Below are positions 1 to 12,213 of a DNA stretch of 64,000 nucleotides, piece after piece (within the stretch, counting starts at the first letter, position 1; each line of letters opens with the position of its first letter). Location of the stretch: contig OY754335.1 of assembly GCA_963573305.1 (NCBI GenBank), positions 13,803,501-13,867,500 on the forward strand, read 5' to 3'. The notes under the pieces are model-generated. The model was not told the origin of the DNA. It saw only the letters and a list, made by a program, of their open reading frames with translations, and did not search any database. This DNA comes from Pyrrhosoma nymphula (lineage: Eukaryota; Arthropoda; Insecta; Odonata; Coenagrionidae). A program made the position numbers and the translations under genes.

Positions 1-2833
1 TTGGACAATAATTATTTTTTACTGACAGTAAGAAATACTCCGAAAGATTTTTTTACTGACAGCTTGTTCGCAAAAGTATCCCCGAGCTAGGCTACAAACT
101 AGGCAGAGCCTATCTTGTAGGTGTGGACGTAAGCATGCTTACTGAACTCAACGTAGGACTGTTATGGTATCGTGCCGCATGTGGACTACTCAAGGGCTCC
201 AATGCAAGTGATTAGGAGACCCAACCAGCTCATGAAAATCTATGTTCATGAATGTGGATGGGTATCAGTGAATAATTTTGTTTAGGGGTCCCTGGTGGTG
301 TTTAAACTCCCCTAAACTCTCGCTGATGCATAATATCAACTTACTTTTAATGTAAGGTTGACGATAGGCCGGTTCAATTATTGTTCAGAACTGCTAATTT
401 ATACGAACATCCATTCACATACATTCCGGTAATTTTTCCGTATTAAGCTTAAGTGCTGCCCAATTTGCACTTCTGAATGTTTGAGTAAATCTCGGTAAAT
501 TACAAGCAGTGGCGCATGTTATCATCGTGCTGAAAGTTTTCCATGTATGGCAGTGTAAATAAAATGAAGCTAACTGAGTGCTCAGATATATATATATGTC
601 GGTGCGTTTAAATTTTATACAATTCGCCAGTCGATATTGTAGGTGAGGAATGCGAAATTGAAATGGCTCCCTTCACTAACAGGGTCTACAATTTTGGGGG
701 CCAGGTATTTTTTGCACGTGCTTTCTCCATGGCTAATTACTATCTACGTAATTAGGCTCTGAGTAATTTGCGTATAAGGGAGTACATCCACGTCATACTT
801 TACATGGAAGGGTATCAGTTGAGTGTGTTATAATAGCACCCTTAACGCTATTTGACTAATTCGTTATTTTCGATAATTTGTATGATATTTTTAAATAATT
901 GTTTTATGATGCTACTGTAATTCCGAGGACGAACGGAAGTAATATCTATCGCATGCGGTCCATAATTGGTTAAAATCCGATAACTTCCAAGTTTGACAAT
1001 ATTGTGAGTTTAGATAGGGAAAAATTACGCAGTTATTTAATCTCACTTATCTGCAAGTTCTCTTGTTTGTTCCTGCTATTTCATCCGGAAACTGCAAAAT
1101 TATCTTTAATTATTTGCATGCCACTTTCAATTATAGTTTGGTAATAGCTAATATTTGCTTGGTTCTGAATTTTTTTTATATAGTTTGAATGTGGTTTGAA
1201 ATACGTTAACCTTCTCATTAATTGGCACGTGATGCCTGTTCTCTCTTTGCGACACATGTTATTCTAATGCAGCATACCTTTTCCATTCCTAATTCTGATA
1301 ATATGAATCTACGAGAAATTTTGGTGTAATATTTCCTTGGGATAAATTGTAGGTATGCACTTCTTTCCGCAAAAGTTGAAAATTAAGCGTGAGTGAAGCT
1401 CTGGGAAGTTTGTAAAATATTAAACGTGAATTGAATTGAAAAATTCAAATTGACGGGTAACACACCTGGTCGGATCCTCCATCTCTGCCGACATTGATGA
1501 GCGTGTCGCAATAGCGGTATGTCAATAGCAAATGGAGGACCTGACCCGTTTTACCGGGATTTGGTATTTGTTTCATGAGGTCATCGCATAGAATGGTTGA
1601 TTCTGAAAAAGTATTTGTACGTAAGGTTCCATAGCAACACGGGTATTTGCTATCGTATTATTTGTGTGGAACAAGGGAGGAATGTTTTTTAGTGCTTACT
1701 TTATAAGTGTTTCACTAAGGGTATATAGTTTAAACTCGGTTGACTTACTATCGGCGTTGATATAAATGAAAAGCAAAATAATCCTTAATTGGAATAACAT
1801 CATGCTCTCCAAAATCAATAAACTTACTCATCGGTATATTAATTAGTGTGTATTATAACCTGCAGTACTTTTTTCATGCAATCATCCCAAAAATCCAAAA
1901 TCATTTATTCTCAGAAGAAAAAAATTATGTGCAGCAAAAATACCACGAGCTTAATTCCTAGGAGTTTGTAATGGAGCGTACAGTTGTTATCCAATATTAG
2001 TCCTGATTGTGTTGGGTAAATGAGTAAGCCTTTGGGTCGTAGAATGACATTTTTACGGTATTATTTGATGGTGTTTAAGTCTGCCATACATATTTACATT
2101 CTATTAGACTCACCAACACGATAGGATTTTAGTGCAGCGAGAACAATAGATTGCATTTTTCGGTGTCCTTAACCACTCATGCCATCGATGGGAACGTGAA
2201 TGGATGCGTGGTATTACTGTAAATCTGGCTCAAAGGAAGAGCTGTGACGCTGGGTATAGAGTACCAGTTCGTACCTCCTCCTCCAACACTTACCCTCTCC
2301 TACAACATGTACCCTCTCCACATCGATCGCAATTTTTGTGCTTGCAATTAACCTCTGGAATTAAAATGAGTCTTGAATAATTATTTTTTAAATCGAGTAA
2401 ATGTTAAAATTGTAAACTAATTACGTAAATGACTTTAATATATCTTTTTGTTCTAAAAATCCATTTTCTATCCTTCTATCATGAAATGTAAAAACATGTT
2501 TCAAATCGCTTTAGTGTCCCGCTTCTCACGATATTCAGACAAACTTGAATCTGAAATCTAGGTGAATGAAACAATTTTTAGGTTATTTAGTCTCGGAATT
2601 TTCTTCCTGTTCGTCCAGTATATCCTGTTTTGCATTCATTACACTTCAACATGTATGAGCCACTCTTATTCATACTATCAATATTGCATACATAGATTAA
2701 TAGAAATTTTACAATGTATCTAGGGTTATAATAGAATTATTGCTAAAATTGTCCGTTACTAATAAGGGGGCGGTTAGAGTTCCTCACTGTGAGAAAAGAA
2801 AGAAATATTTGAATTTATTTCATTGGCTGTAGG
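1..2833. other. AT-rich non-coding stretch
   Basis: I see no open frame longer than about 60 codons with any recognisable protein and no transposon ends. Small structures only: an (AT)6 run at 586-597, and an imperfect inverted repeat with arms 1468-1482 and 1532-1546 (13 of 15 bases pairing) that could form a hairpin. Nothing else stands out. Confidence 0.6.
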
Positions 2834-2841
2834 CTGTAGGT

Positions 2842-3268
2842 TAGAGTGTTGCTTATTTTTTATTTTTTCTCGGATTTTTGATTTCTACCTCTTAAAATAT
2901 GCTATGGGGTGCAGAATGGATATCCTAAAAATTTCAGCCCGATTGTTTAACATTTAGAGGTCGCTCAAAGAGCATAAATGCAATAACATTCAATTCTGCC
3001 GATTTGAGGAAATAACATCTATTTAAGGGGTAACGCACAATTTTACAGTTCTTTAGGGTCGAAATTCGCTCCATTTTTACGTCCGCTCAACAGTTTTCCA
3101 GGAATAAAATACTTTTCCAAGAGCTACAGCCACGCGTCAAACCCCTAAGGGCGAGCTGGTTGCTCGCGGGCCGCATTCGCGGTCAGCTGATAGGCCCTGC
3201 GCCTCTCATTGCCTTACGCCCCCCTCGCGCCTTCCCTAACGAGAATCGGCGGAGGGAGGGAGGAGTCG
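2842..3268. repeat. left terminal inverted repeat of the hAT-like element
   Basis: About 427 bp that reappear in reverse complement at 5580-6006 with only scattered mismatches. The outer ~300 bp are AT-rich; the inner ~120 bp (3147-3268) are GC-rich, with runs of G and C. Short open frames inside it are mirrored in the right repeat and are not genes. Confidence 0.85.
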
Positions 3269-3514
3269 AATACCTTGGTGACATTTTCACACCGCTAATG
3301 ATTCACACGAAGTTACAATCCTTACAAGACCGACGTAAAGCTCTAATTTATACATGGGTTTACGCTTTTGTCGTAAAGAGGAAGAAAAATTACTTTTTTA
3401 ACGGTTAAGTTAGTGAAATAGACAACGTCGATTCACAGAAAAACTTCCTTACTTTAATACTGTCACAAAGTTGTAAATAAAGCAGCACAACATATTAAGA
3501 ACATTAATTTTTTG

Positions 3515-5527
3515 TCACAAATCCAAACGACATTGCTCTTTAACGATGAACTTTCGCGAGTCTTTTATTTCCCTTTGGAAGTGAGCATCACCAAGGAGTA
3601 AATGCTGGAAACTATCTTCTTTGTATGCAATAGTCTTGTTGAAATTCTCCATCAACTTGATAGAGCGTTCAGCATGATCATTGGTCCCACGCAAAGCCTT
3701 CACTTTATCTTGACTAATTCTATAGTCGCTGTTGTTGTGCCATGTCACAGGATCCTCTTCCAAAAACTATTCTGGAATGCTAAGTAATCGAAAGAATGAG
3801 AGACTATTCGTTGTGACAAAATCTGCCAGCGCTAACCTGTTGGTAAATTCCAAATTTCTGGACAGTCGTTTAGAAGGATTTGGTACACCTTTGTTTTTTA
3901 GGTTGTATACAATTTTCTTTTTTTCATATGGGCTGACACTATCGTCGAAAAATGATAGGGCCGACAACTGTTCACTCTGATATCACAAGTGCCTGCTGAA
4001 TTTCTTTAGGGCAATAGATGCCGTTGCACTGTCAAGGTTTCTATACTCTTTCAATCTGCAGATGGATAACCATGGTTATTAGCTTCAAATCATGTTTTGG
4101 TGTCCCTGGAGCGTCTGTGGCTGTGTACCATGAAAATATATATACTTTTAAAATGAAAACAGTCACAGCTAGTAGTCCTTTACTTTCACTTTCTGATAAA
4201 ATAAACTGATTTCTAAAAATCCATATATTTAATGAATCTATTGCCTTGTTCATCCATCTAGCCCTATGGAATGCTCCGACTGCTCTAAACTTCATGCCTT
4301 GGGGGACGTCTTCCAAGTACGACAAGAGAAAGGTTTAAAAGTTCCAAATAGTCATCTCTAGGTTGACCAACCTGTGAATGCATTTTAAAAAAGGAATTAA
4401 GTATACCTCACGCATTTATTAAAATGATAATGCAAGTGAATGTAAGAAGATAGAAGTATATATAGTCAGAGCTCATAATTACCTCTATTTTGTTGAGAGA
4501 AAAATCAACTATCTTGTTGGATGCATCACCGCTAAAATACTTAGAAATATGCTCATCTGAAAGATCTTGAACATTATGTTTGTCCATTACTGGCCATTCT
4601 TGTTGGAATCTTTTAAAGAGCGGTATTTCAGGCCCACCCACAGGTTTAAGGTTGTGCTCAAACACGTCTTCCAGGATTATTTCTAAGACATGGTGGCGGC
4701 AAGCAAGATACAAAACATCTTGCTGTAGTTTATCTTTTAAAATAACTGTAGCACAATACTTTGAACCTAATATATGATGAAAAAAGAAATTTTCAGGTTG
4801 AAAATCCCATAAAATATGATAAACTAAGAACCAAATATATGAAAACAGTTCGTTACCTGTATTTACGCAAGTAGTATCAAATGAAAATGCTTTAATTTTG
4901 TTCTCTAATCTCCACTCCTCAACGAAGTCGTAAACAATCTCAGCAGTGGCTCGCCCACTGGCAGTTTTGGTGAATTTTGGAATCTGTAATGTTTTTTTCT
5001 TTCATCAATCGGCCATGAGATTTATTGAACCATTAAATGATTTAATATGCAAAATAATATTTGAAATACTTGATTCAATGAATGAGTAAAAATTACCTTT
5101 TGTAGGTGATCGCTAGTAACCCCTGTTACTACAACTGCAATGCGATCTACATTTCTTTTGCTGGTTAGATCGGGTACAACTTTTCCGTCCCAGTGTTGAG
5201 GGTTAGGAAGGGGTCTGGATTAAACTTTTGTTTAATCAATAAAGCCTTAAAGTGATAGAACACCTGCAGCACTTCGCGAATCAAAGGCAGCTTAGTTTTC
5301 GGGAAACAAGCGGCAACAATTCCGGGGACGCCGATTAGGAATACTTCACAGAAGACTTGCGCGTAGTAAACGACATCGTTTTTAGCACTAGCGTTTCTAC
5401 TCCGAATATTTACTCTACACCATTCGAAATCCGACTGCGATGGGGTTAAAGGAGGTGTGAACCACGAAAAATTGGGTACGAAGACGTACACATAATTATC
5501 TATAAACATCATTTTTAATGTTTCCAT
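3515..5527 (-). pseudogene. hAT-like transposase gene with three introns, frameshifted
   Basis: Read on the minus strand. Exon 1 (5527 to 5097) is unrecognised but in the right place for the N-terminal half; a one-base slip near 5200 moves the frame. Intron 4984-5096, exon 2 (to 4857) ending in FDTTCVNTG, intron 4767-4856, exon 3 with LYLACRHHVLEIIL, intron 4372-4482, then exon 4 beginning VGQPRDDYLELL and containing RARWMNKAI. All three introns are GT-AG, 90-113 bp, and the protein reads smoothly across each. A slip in a C run near 4305, another near 4060, a TGA at about 3980 and a slip near 3765 break exon 4; the C-terminus (3763-3515) has NDHAERSIKLMENFN. FDTT...CRHH...RARW...HAER parallels the hAT order D...CxxH...W...E. 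The protein would bind and cut the element ends in the nucleus, but this copy cannot be active. I cannot name the subfamily. Confidence 0.75.
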
Positions 5528-5579
5528 CTATTATGGTCTCCTGAATTTATAACAATGTAAAACATTGCAAGTTTGTAAG

Positions 5580-6006
5580 TAACTCCTCCCTCCCTCCGCC
5601 GATTCTCGTTAGGGAAGGCGCGAGGGGGGCGTAAGGCAATGAGGGGTGCAGGACCTATCAGCTGACCGCGAATGCGGCCCGTGAGCAACCAGCCCACCGT
5701 TAGGGGTGTGACACGCGGCTGTAGCTCGCGGAAAAGTATTTTATTCCTGGAAAACTGTTGAGCGGACGTAAAAATGGAGCGAATTTCGAATCTAAAGGAC
5801 TGTAAAATTGTGCGTTACCCCTTAAATAGATGTTATTTCCTCAAATCGGCAGAATTGAATATTATTGCATTTATGCTCTTTGAGCGACCTCTAAATGTTA
5901 AACAATCGGGCTGAAATTTTTAGGATATCCATTCTGTACCCCATAGCATATTTTAAGAGGTAGAAATTGAAAATCCGAGAAAAAATAAAAAATAAGCAAC
6001 ACCCTA
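5580..6006. repeat. right terminal inverted repeat of the hAT-like element
   Basis: Reverse complement of 2842-3268, with the same GC-rich inner and AT-rich outer parts. The longest open frame here is the mirror of the one in the left repeat and is not a gene. Confidence 0.85.
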
Positions 6007-6014
6007 CTGTAGGT

Positions 6015-8500
6015 GATAGGTCAAAAGTGATTTAATATATTTTCCAGGAATCTTTGACATAGATTGGCATGTCACTATAAATCCAAATAATTACCCTTTT
6101 AGGTCATTGGAGATTATGAAAATTCTATTGCCTGCCTAACCAGTCGTCATCATCTACGTCCTTTGATGTAGTTCGTGTCACTCGGGAGGGACCTAAGAGT
6201 CAGCGAAGCACCGCTCAACCCATTGTGACGCAAGGTTGGAAATTTGGCTGGTCCCCTATAGGAACCTTGTGGGATTCAAAAGATGTGATCGAGGCGGAGA
6301 GAGAAATTTCGGGCCGAGGGAAGAGTTTCGGAAAGAGGATATGGAGGAGAGAGGATTGGGAGTGTGCTAGGAGTAATTGACCGTCGGGGAGAAGCTGCTA
6401 AGGCGATTTAACACACCCTGCCTCCCTATTTCCCCCGTGCACTTTCCCTTATCAAGAAAGGCTTCATCCCCCACGCATAACCCAACCCCTCCCCCAGCCC
6501 CGTCTTTCGTCTAACCCTCCCGATCCTTACTTGCAAACCTCCCACGTTCATGCCTTCCCGCCTGTTAACCCTTCTTTTTCTCCATCCCCCCGTTATTGAT
6601 CTGATGAGGAGGAGCTTTTGCTTCAGTGACAGGATGACGAATGAGCGAGCGTTAAAGGGGTGCTTATGTAGACGAAGGAGGGAGAATAAGGTTCTTGTGC
6701 CGGTGGGAGAAGATGGAGGGAAATGGGAGAGGATGTGGAAGGAGGCGCTAATGCGGGCGAGGGAAGGTGGCAGGGTAGCAGGCGTCCATGGGAATTTCAG
6801 AGCCCGTAGTAGACGGTCTTCTCTGGGAGTTATTCCTTCAAACGAACACTGCGGTAGCTCATACCAGAGATGGAAAGGAGTTGTGGGGGGTGTCTCTCGT
6901 TCATACCAAACGCTCACATATATAAGAGAGAGAGAGAGCAATCTGGAGATGTGGGAAAGGGGGCTGGGGGGCTTAAGAAGGATTTCGCTTCGCTTTTCCG
7001 GAGTTACTTATAAAAGAGCAGACGGAGATGGGCAGTTTCTCGGCCGTCTGGCCGGACCGAACCCCCCCGGGACTTAAGTCGGGGTTGGTGTGTGTGTAAT
7101 GACCCTCGGCTCTGAGGGAAATTGATCGAGGGAAATGATCTTAACGCGTGCGTGTGATCATTAAGGATCGAGTCACTTGAAAAGAGCACCATGTTGGGTT
7201 GTGATTCATGCGTGTGCTATCCTCTACCGCTTTCTTATCTCCCTTTACGAAACGTGAATTTCCAGATGTTTTAGTCAGACTGCAGCAAAGGATGAGCCTT
7301 CCTGCGGCGTATGAAAAATTATCCTTGGGATCTTTGATCTCAGGTTTGGTTGCTGAAGATTTCCCAGTGAAATCCCTTGTAAGCTGGGATGATTTCCTAT
7401 TTTCCCTCAGATTTTGGTTCCTTGATTTCTTAAAGGCCCTCAAAGGTTCTCTGGACATTTCATATTGATTGAAATTATGCGTTTTCAGAAAAAATACACG
7501 CATTTGTTTCTTTATTTTGCTCAACTTAAAACCTTTGGTGTTTGTTTCACTAACTGAAATCGATGTTTTCATTATCGCTGCATTTTATCCATATTTATCC
7601 GAATAGTGAAATAATCTTGTACTTATTTTCCCTGTAACTTTGGTCTGCTGTGTATGATTTTAGAGAGATATTTTCTCGAATTTGGTCTGTAATTTTACTT
7701 GCGACTAGTTGCTAAATCCACACAGAACCTTTTTTATTTTAAGCATGAACTATTAGTTTTTTCATAAAGTTTCAAACAGTGAAACTTCTTTCGGATTTTA
7801 AGCCATTGTTTACATTTTACTCGCCAATTTTGTTTTACTACGTTAAACTTGTAATTGCGCTTGGTGATTCAAGATTAAGGTGCTTAAAGAAAAGAACTAT
7901 GGTCAACCTTAATTATATTCATGGCATTAACCACTTCCTCTATTTTACCTCTCTTCTGTTAAATGAATACACGACTGAGGCTTAGCTTCCAAACAATAGC
8001 GACTTTTTTGTGTTTATCTTTTCAAAAAAACATTATACTTTCCTAACAATTACCTTAGTTGTTTTTATTTAAATTTGAAGTAGTTTTTATGTAAATATTC
8101 CCATAACGAACGCTTTATTTTTTAACTACTGGTTTTAACTTTGGTTTGCTAGAAAGAAATGTTGCTTTTATTTCAATTATTTTTTATATATTTTTTATTT
8201 TATTTTAAAGAAAGATAACCACATACAGCAGGGTGCCATTTTATAGTGGCCTTGTAACAGTACATACATTGGAGGACATAAACAAGCAAATTTAACAAGA
8301 AAAAAACAAGAATCAAATTCACAAAAAAAAAAAAAAAACAACGAAAAATGACAAAGATAAGCCCGCAGTAGGCACTTTTGAATGTAACCACGTATTACGT
8401 GCTCATTAATGTTTAAAGAAAGTTGTTAACCTTTAAAGGATTAGGAATTATGTAAACTTGAAGCTCGTACCATAATGATCTTGCAGAAAATAATAATAAC
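6015..8500. other. non-coding; GC-rich block at 6420-7080
   Basis: No gene recognised. The block 6420-7080 is much more GC-rich than its surroundings, pyrimidine-rich to about 6600 and purine-rich after, with an (AG) run near 6925-6940. The open frames in it (up to 175 codons, on both strands) look like composition artefacts. 7100-8200 is AT-rich and featureless. A 16-A run at 8323-8338 could be the tail of a decayed retroelement, but I see no coding part attached to it. Confidence 0.5.
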
Positions 8501-8523
8501 AATACCGTATATACTCTGTGAAA

Positions 8524-8697
8524 CCGGTGGTCCTGATCATAGGTGTGCTCGGTGGAGTTAAGGGGTCGCTGCTAAATAACATCAAGTGCATTTCGTCCTG
8601 CGTGGCAGAGGCGGAATCACTAGTTGCACGCATGCAGAAGGCCGTCATCCTGGGGTCACTCCGTCTACTGCGGACGCATGACTCGACAGCAGCGTAG
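8524..8697 (+). pseudogene. C-terminal fragment of an RLE-type (R2/R4-like) LINE
   Basis: The plus frame reads PVVLIIGVLGGVKGSLL and then ARMQKAVILGSLRLLR before a natural TAG at 8695. This hydrophobic IGxLG segment followed by MQK...LGSLRxLR is the closing part of LINE proteins with a restriction-like endonuclease at the C-terminus. About 57 codons are kept; the upstream reverse transcriptase is gone. The fragment lies in a GC-rich island (8520-8820) that ends in an A-rich tail (about 8825-8850), consistent with a 5'-truncated insertion. The 174-codon antisense frame over the same island is a shadow. The clade assignment is from motif memory and could be wrong. Confidence 0.55.
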
Positions 8698-9614
8698 CTA
8701 CTCATCCGATGGGCGTCGGACGTGGCTGCGATCACTGCCCAACCCCTCTCGAGTCTCCGGCCATTATGACGGCAATGAAACCTGATGCTTTCCGGGGACT
8801 CGGAGGGTATGTTACTACTGTAACAAATAAAATAATATCTTATAAAATAATATATGTGTCGATGCGAAGTCCATTCATCTAAAATTTTATCCAACTTTCC
8901 GAAATAGGCAATAGTTTCAATAAAAATATGGAAACTATTCACATGCGTAGACTCATGCTGGTGTGTTGCCATGAATGCCGCACACTCGTGCTAGGCTTCG
9001 GAAATTAATTGCAGACCGATCTCTTTTCTCGCTCAGAGCACCGGTTAACGCTATGTGGCTTCTAAAAGACTTTATTTTTGCCGTCGAAGTTGCTACTGTT
9101 AATGGATGAGGTCATTAGCCTGGGATACTATCTTTTTAAGAAGAAAGTGTGCTTAAATGAAGATAGCAATTCGGTCCGGCTATTCCCTATTCCAAAGGGT
9201 TTAAGATACGGAAAGAGGGCGAGTGCTTTATGAAGAAGGCGAAGGAGATTTAAAGGAATTCAAAGGAAAGGAAGAGCATGAACGAAAGAAGAGATGAAAC
9301 GGATGAATAGTCAAATAAATAGCCAAGCCCATGCCACCTCGCTTTACAACATTACTGGATTCAAGGTGGTCCTGACCTTTCGTTTAGTAATTAGGAAAAT
9401 CTTAAAATTGCTGTGCAGTATCTTTAAGTACATGGTATCTGATTCAATGATTGAGTTTTTACTCAATGTGCTATTTTTTGCGTATTCCTCTTTTTATGTA
9501 GATCCTTAAATATTATGAGCTATGCTTCGGTTTCGTTAAATAAAATATACATTTTAATAGAAAAGCATGCTTAAGATCCAAGGAAAAAATGTTCGTTATA
9601 CCAAATTTGCGTCG

Positions 9615-9745
9615 CGGAATGCACAAATAACTCCGTAAGCAACATCACTGTTGAGTTCGCCTGACCCTAAAATGATAGATCTGGGTTCGACTTCCGCTCA
9701 AAACAAATGATGTTTTCATGGCGAATGCCATTACTTTGGTGTATC
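9615..9745 (+). mobile_element. tRNA-derived SINE copy
   Basis: A B-box-like GGGTTCGACTT lies at about 9683-9692, followed by CAAATGATGTTTTCATGGCG. The same T-arm plus CAAATGAxTTTTTTCATGGCG body recurs on the minus strand near 57130-57215, so this is a dispersed family with a tRNA-like head. The A box is degenerate. I see no clear target duplication. Confidence 0.55.
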
Positions 9746-10072
9746 TGTGGGTTTTACTAACAGGAGAAGAACACGTACCCTGCTGCGTCTATAATAATAT
9801 CAGCATAAATTAGCATAAAACTCTTCCTAAAAAACAGTTTTAGTTACATAGATGAAAACTTCCAATGTTTCACTCCCAAGACATGAAATTTATACATCGT
9901 ACCCATTATCACATTTCCAATATTGACTGTAACAAAACCATTCTTCATTTACCCACACATTTTACTTAACATAAATATACGTAGTTTTAGTTCTTTACAT
10001 GTATCAACCATTCCGCTATCCTCATTTTCAATACAACCAATTTATAATCGTCTTTTATTCGGTGGACATAAG

Positions 10073-10436
10073 TTATATAATGATGTTCCTATGTAAAAAA
10101 GTTACATCTGTAGAAAACCTCTTTCTCATCGGAAGGTGGAAATTAATATTGATTCTAGTTTCATAACTGTGAAGTTTAATGATGGACCTTAGTATCTCAT
10201 CGAAGTATTTAGGCATCAAAGCCAATTTAATTTCATACATAAATATTAATACACTGTATTCCAGAACTTCCCTTATGTCTGTGTGCATTATTGGCAAGAA
10301 ACATAACTGTAGCGCAATAATTAAAGTGAGGTAGAATTATACAGTTATATGTTACTTTATCGCAAATGGGAATGAAGTATTTTATGTGTGATGCAGGACG
10401 TTCAGTACGTTTCAGTCCTGCTCTGGGTTTTATCAA
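10073..10436 (-). pseudogene. LINE reverse transcriptase C-terminal fragment
   Basis: Two overlapping minus-strand frames hold one protein broken by a slip near 10290. The first has YNCIILPHFNYCATVMFL and the second has IFMYEIKLALMPKYFDEIL and a run ending in RFSTDVTFLHR. This is the region after the reverse-transcriptase thumb in a common arthropod LINE group (jockey/L2/CR1-like): IILPHFxYCxT, then an FxYKIKxxLxPxY stretch. Both ends are lost. The sequence on either side is AT-rich and unremarkable, 10440-11010 included. Confidence 0.6.
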
Positions 10437-11011
10437 GTTGGCCGTAGTTTTGCTAAAAGATTATTCTTTCTGCGGTATTAGACATTAATAACCAAGACCT
10501 ATGTTATTCTGTACTGCGTAGTGGGTGTGGTGATTAGTATCTTGAACTGTTGACTTAAAGGCCTTGAGTTCACTGCACCTTTAAGGCAATCATTTTAGGC
10601 TAAGCACGTAAAGATGTTATGCCAAGAGATTTGTAACTAGCATTACCTCTTGTTGGTGTATCCCAGGCGGAAATCAATTTTTACGCGCTAATTTCTTGCA
10701 CTCGACAAGGTATTAAGAATGCTTCTATTACGTTGTAAAATGTAGTATAGAAAAGAAAAATAAATAGTAATGGTCATTATAAAAACGGATCTAAGATTAG
10801 AGGGTGAAATTAAATATCGTGCCTTTGGCAGCAAGTTGTGTGTATAATATTCAGTAAATACGCTGGAATGAATTTGGGAAAAAAATCGACAGAATGGAAC
10901 AGCGGACTCAAAGAGTCCTACGCCTACAGCTCATGATGTCTACCACCAGACCAACTGCGCAAAAATACATCATTTCCTGAGGCGGAGCAATGCATGTGGT
11001 ATATCTTTTGA

Positions 11012-11420
11012 GTGATCATCATCATCATTGGTGCTTCTGTCCGCAGACAGGTTTCAACGGTAGTGTTGTCTCCACAGCATTCTGTCCTGGGCCTCTCTCT
11101 TCATCTCCGCATAACTCCTTCCTTCTTTTATATCCCTCAGCATTCCGTGCCTCCTCCTTCCTCTTCCTCTCTTCCCTTCTATTTCCCCTTCTATTATTAT
11201 TTTCTGTAGGCAGTTATTCCTTAAAATATGTCCTATCCATGTTGCTTTTCTCTTTTTAATTTCTCTCAGTATACTTCTTTCTTCTCCAATCCTCCTTAGC
11301 ACTTCTTCATTCTTGATCTTATCTTTCCATCCAATCTTCTCCATTCGTCGCTATAGCCTTATTTCAAAGCTTTCTAAGTGCTTTTCTTCTCTCTTCTTTA
11401 ACGTCCACTTCGTTAAGTGA
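11012..11420 (-). pseudogene. 3' end of an APE-type LINE with (GAT)n tail
   Basis: On the minus strand the frame reads MEKIGWKDKIKNEEVLRR, then GRGRRRHGMLRDIKEGR, to a stop near 11054. This is the C-terminal tail typical of RTE-like LINEs (RRMEKxxWxDxxxNEEVL...GKRGRGRxR). It continues a further ~40 bp and ends in a short GAT/TGA microsatellite at about 11015-11030, as RTE-type elements often do. The upstream part (11345-11420) carries the same protein in a slipped frame. This copy is clearly diverged from the family at 28.8, 54.1 and 61.3 kb. Confidence 0.65.
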
Positions 11421-12210
11421 TCATGGGCAGTAAAATGAATGCAAAAATGAATCAACATCAATCTTTTGGTTTCTCAATTATTTTAGTTTGAAACTTATTT
11501 TCAAATCTGTTGCCGCCCTGCTAAAATAAGTACATACTAGGAATGTACCAGTATGTATAAGACCGTATGTGGGCCTGACGGTATAGGTCAAGATAGTTTA
11601 TGAAACTTTCGACATGACCGGCGATTGGTGGGTGAGTGAGACAGACCCTTATCGTCGGTTCTCTTAAACTTTTATGAGGAGGAAATGGTATTCAGAGCAT
11701 GGGGTTATTCTGAAGAGTTGACAAAAGTTTGAATAGAGGATGTTAGATTTTAAATTAATAATACATTGGTTATCCAGTCAGCAAGGATGTAGCAGGCGAC
11801 TATCAGAATAGGTGTAGCACATATGGGAATGGGGGTAAACCATAACTCTAAAATAATGTGATTTTCCAAAACAATGTAAAAATTGAATATAAATTTAGAA
11901 CTGCGTAATTTGGAACAGGTATATCAAGCAACGTCGATAAAAGTGGACGTAACACGTAACATCAAGTATAAGAAAAGATTAATGCATTAGTATAGAAGAC
12001 TTTCAATAATAAGAGAAACCTAATGAAAGTACCTGGGTCATTCTGAAATTAAGTGGAAATTTGAGTCCTTAACTTTTTTTGACTTAATTTAATCATTGAT
12101 TTTATTTATTAAAATTTTAATTAATAGTAAAATAGAAATATTTAACTAACAAAGTGTCCTAATATACCAAATTTGACATATTTGTAGCAAACAAATTGAT
12201 TAAGCACCTA
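11421..12210. other. AT-rich, nothing recognised
   Basis: No open frame of interest on either strand, no repeat or transposon end that I can recognise. Confidence 0.5.
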
Positions 12211-12213
12211 AAT

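Larger units (their letters stand above)
2842..6006 (-). mobile_element. hAT-like DNA transposon, ~3.2 kb, long TIRs
   Basis: The element begins TAGAGTGTTGCTT and ends with the inverse of TAGGGTGTTGCTT, and is flanked on both sides by the direct repeat CTGTAGGT (2834-2841 and 6007-6014). An 8-bp target duplication and a terminus fitting YARNG are hAT hallmarks. The inverted repeats run ~427 bp each, far longer than the 10-30 bp usual for hAT. Between them lies a minus-strand transposase gene. The exact duplication and well-matched ends argue for a fairly recent insertion, although the gene is already broken. A P-type element also makes 8-bp duplications, but the protein motifs favour the hAT side. 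Confidence 0.8.

Noticed and set aside
6550..7077. 175-codon plus-strand frame and 171-codon minus-strand frame
   Set aside because: Mutual shadows in a skewed GC-rich block; neither shows conserved motifs.
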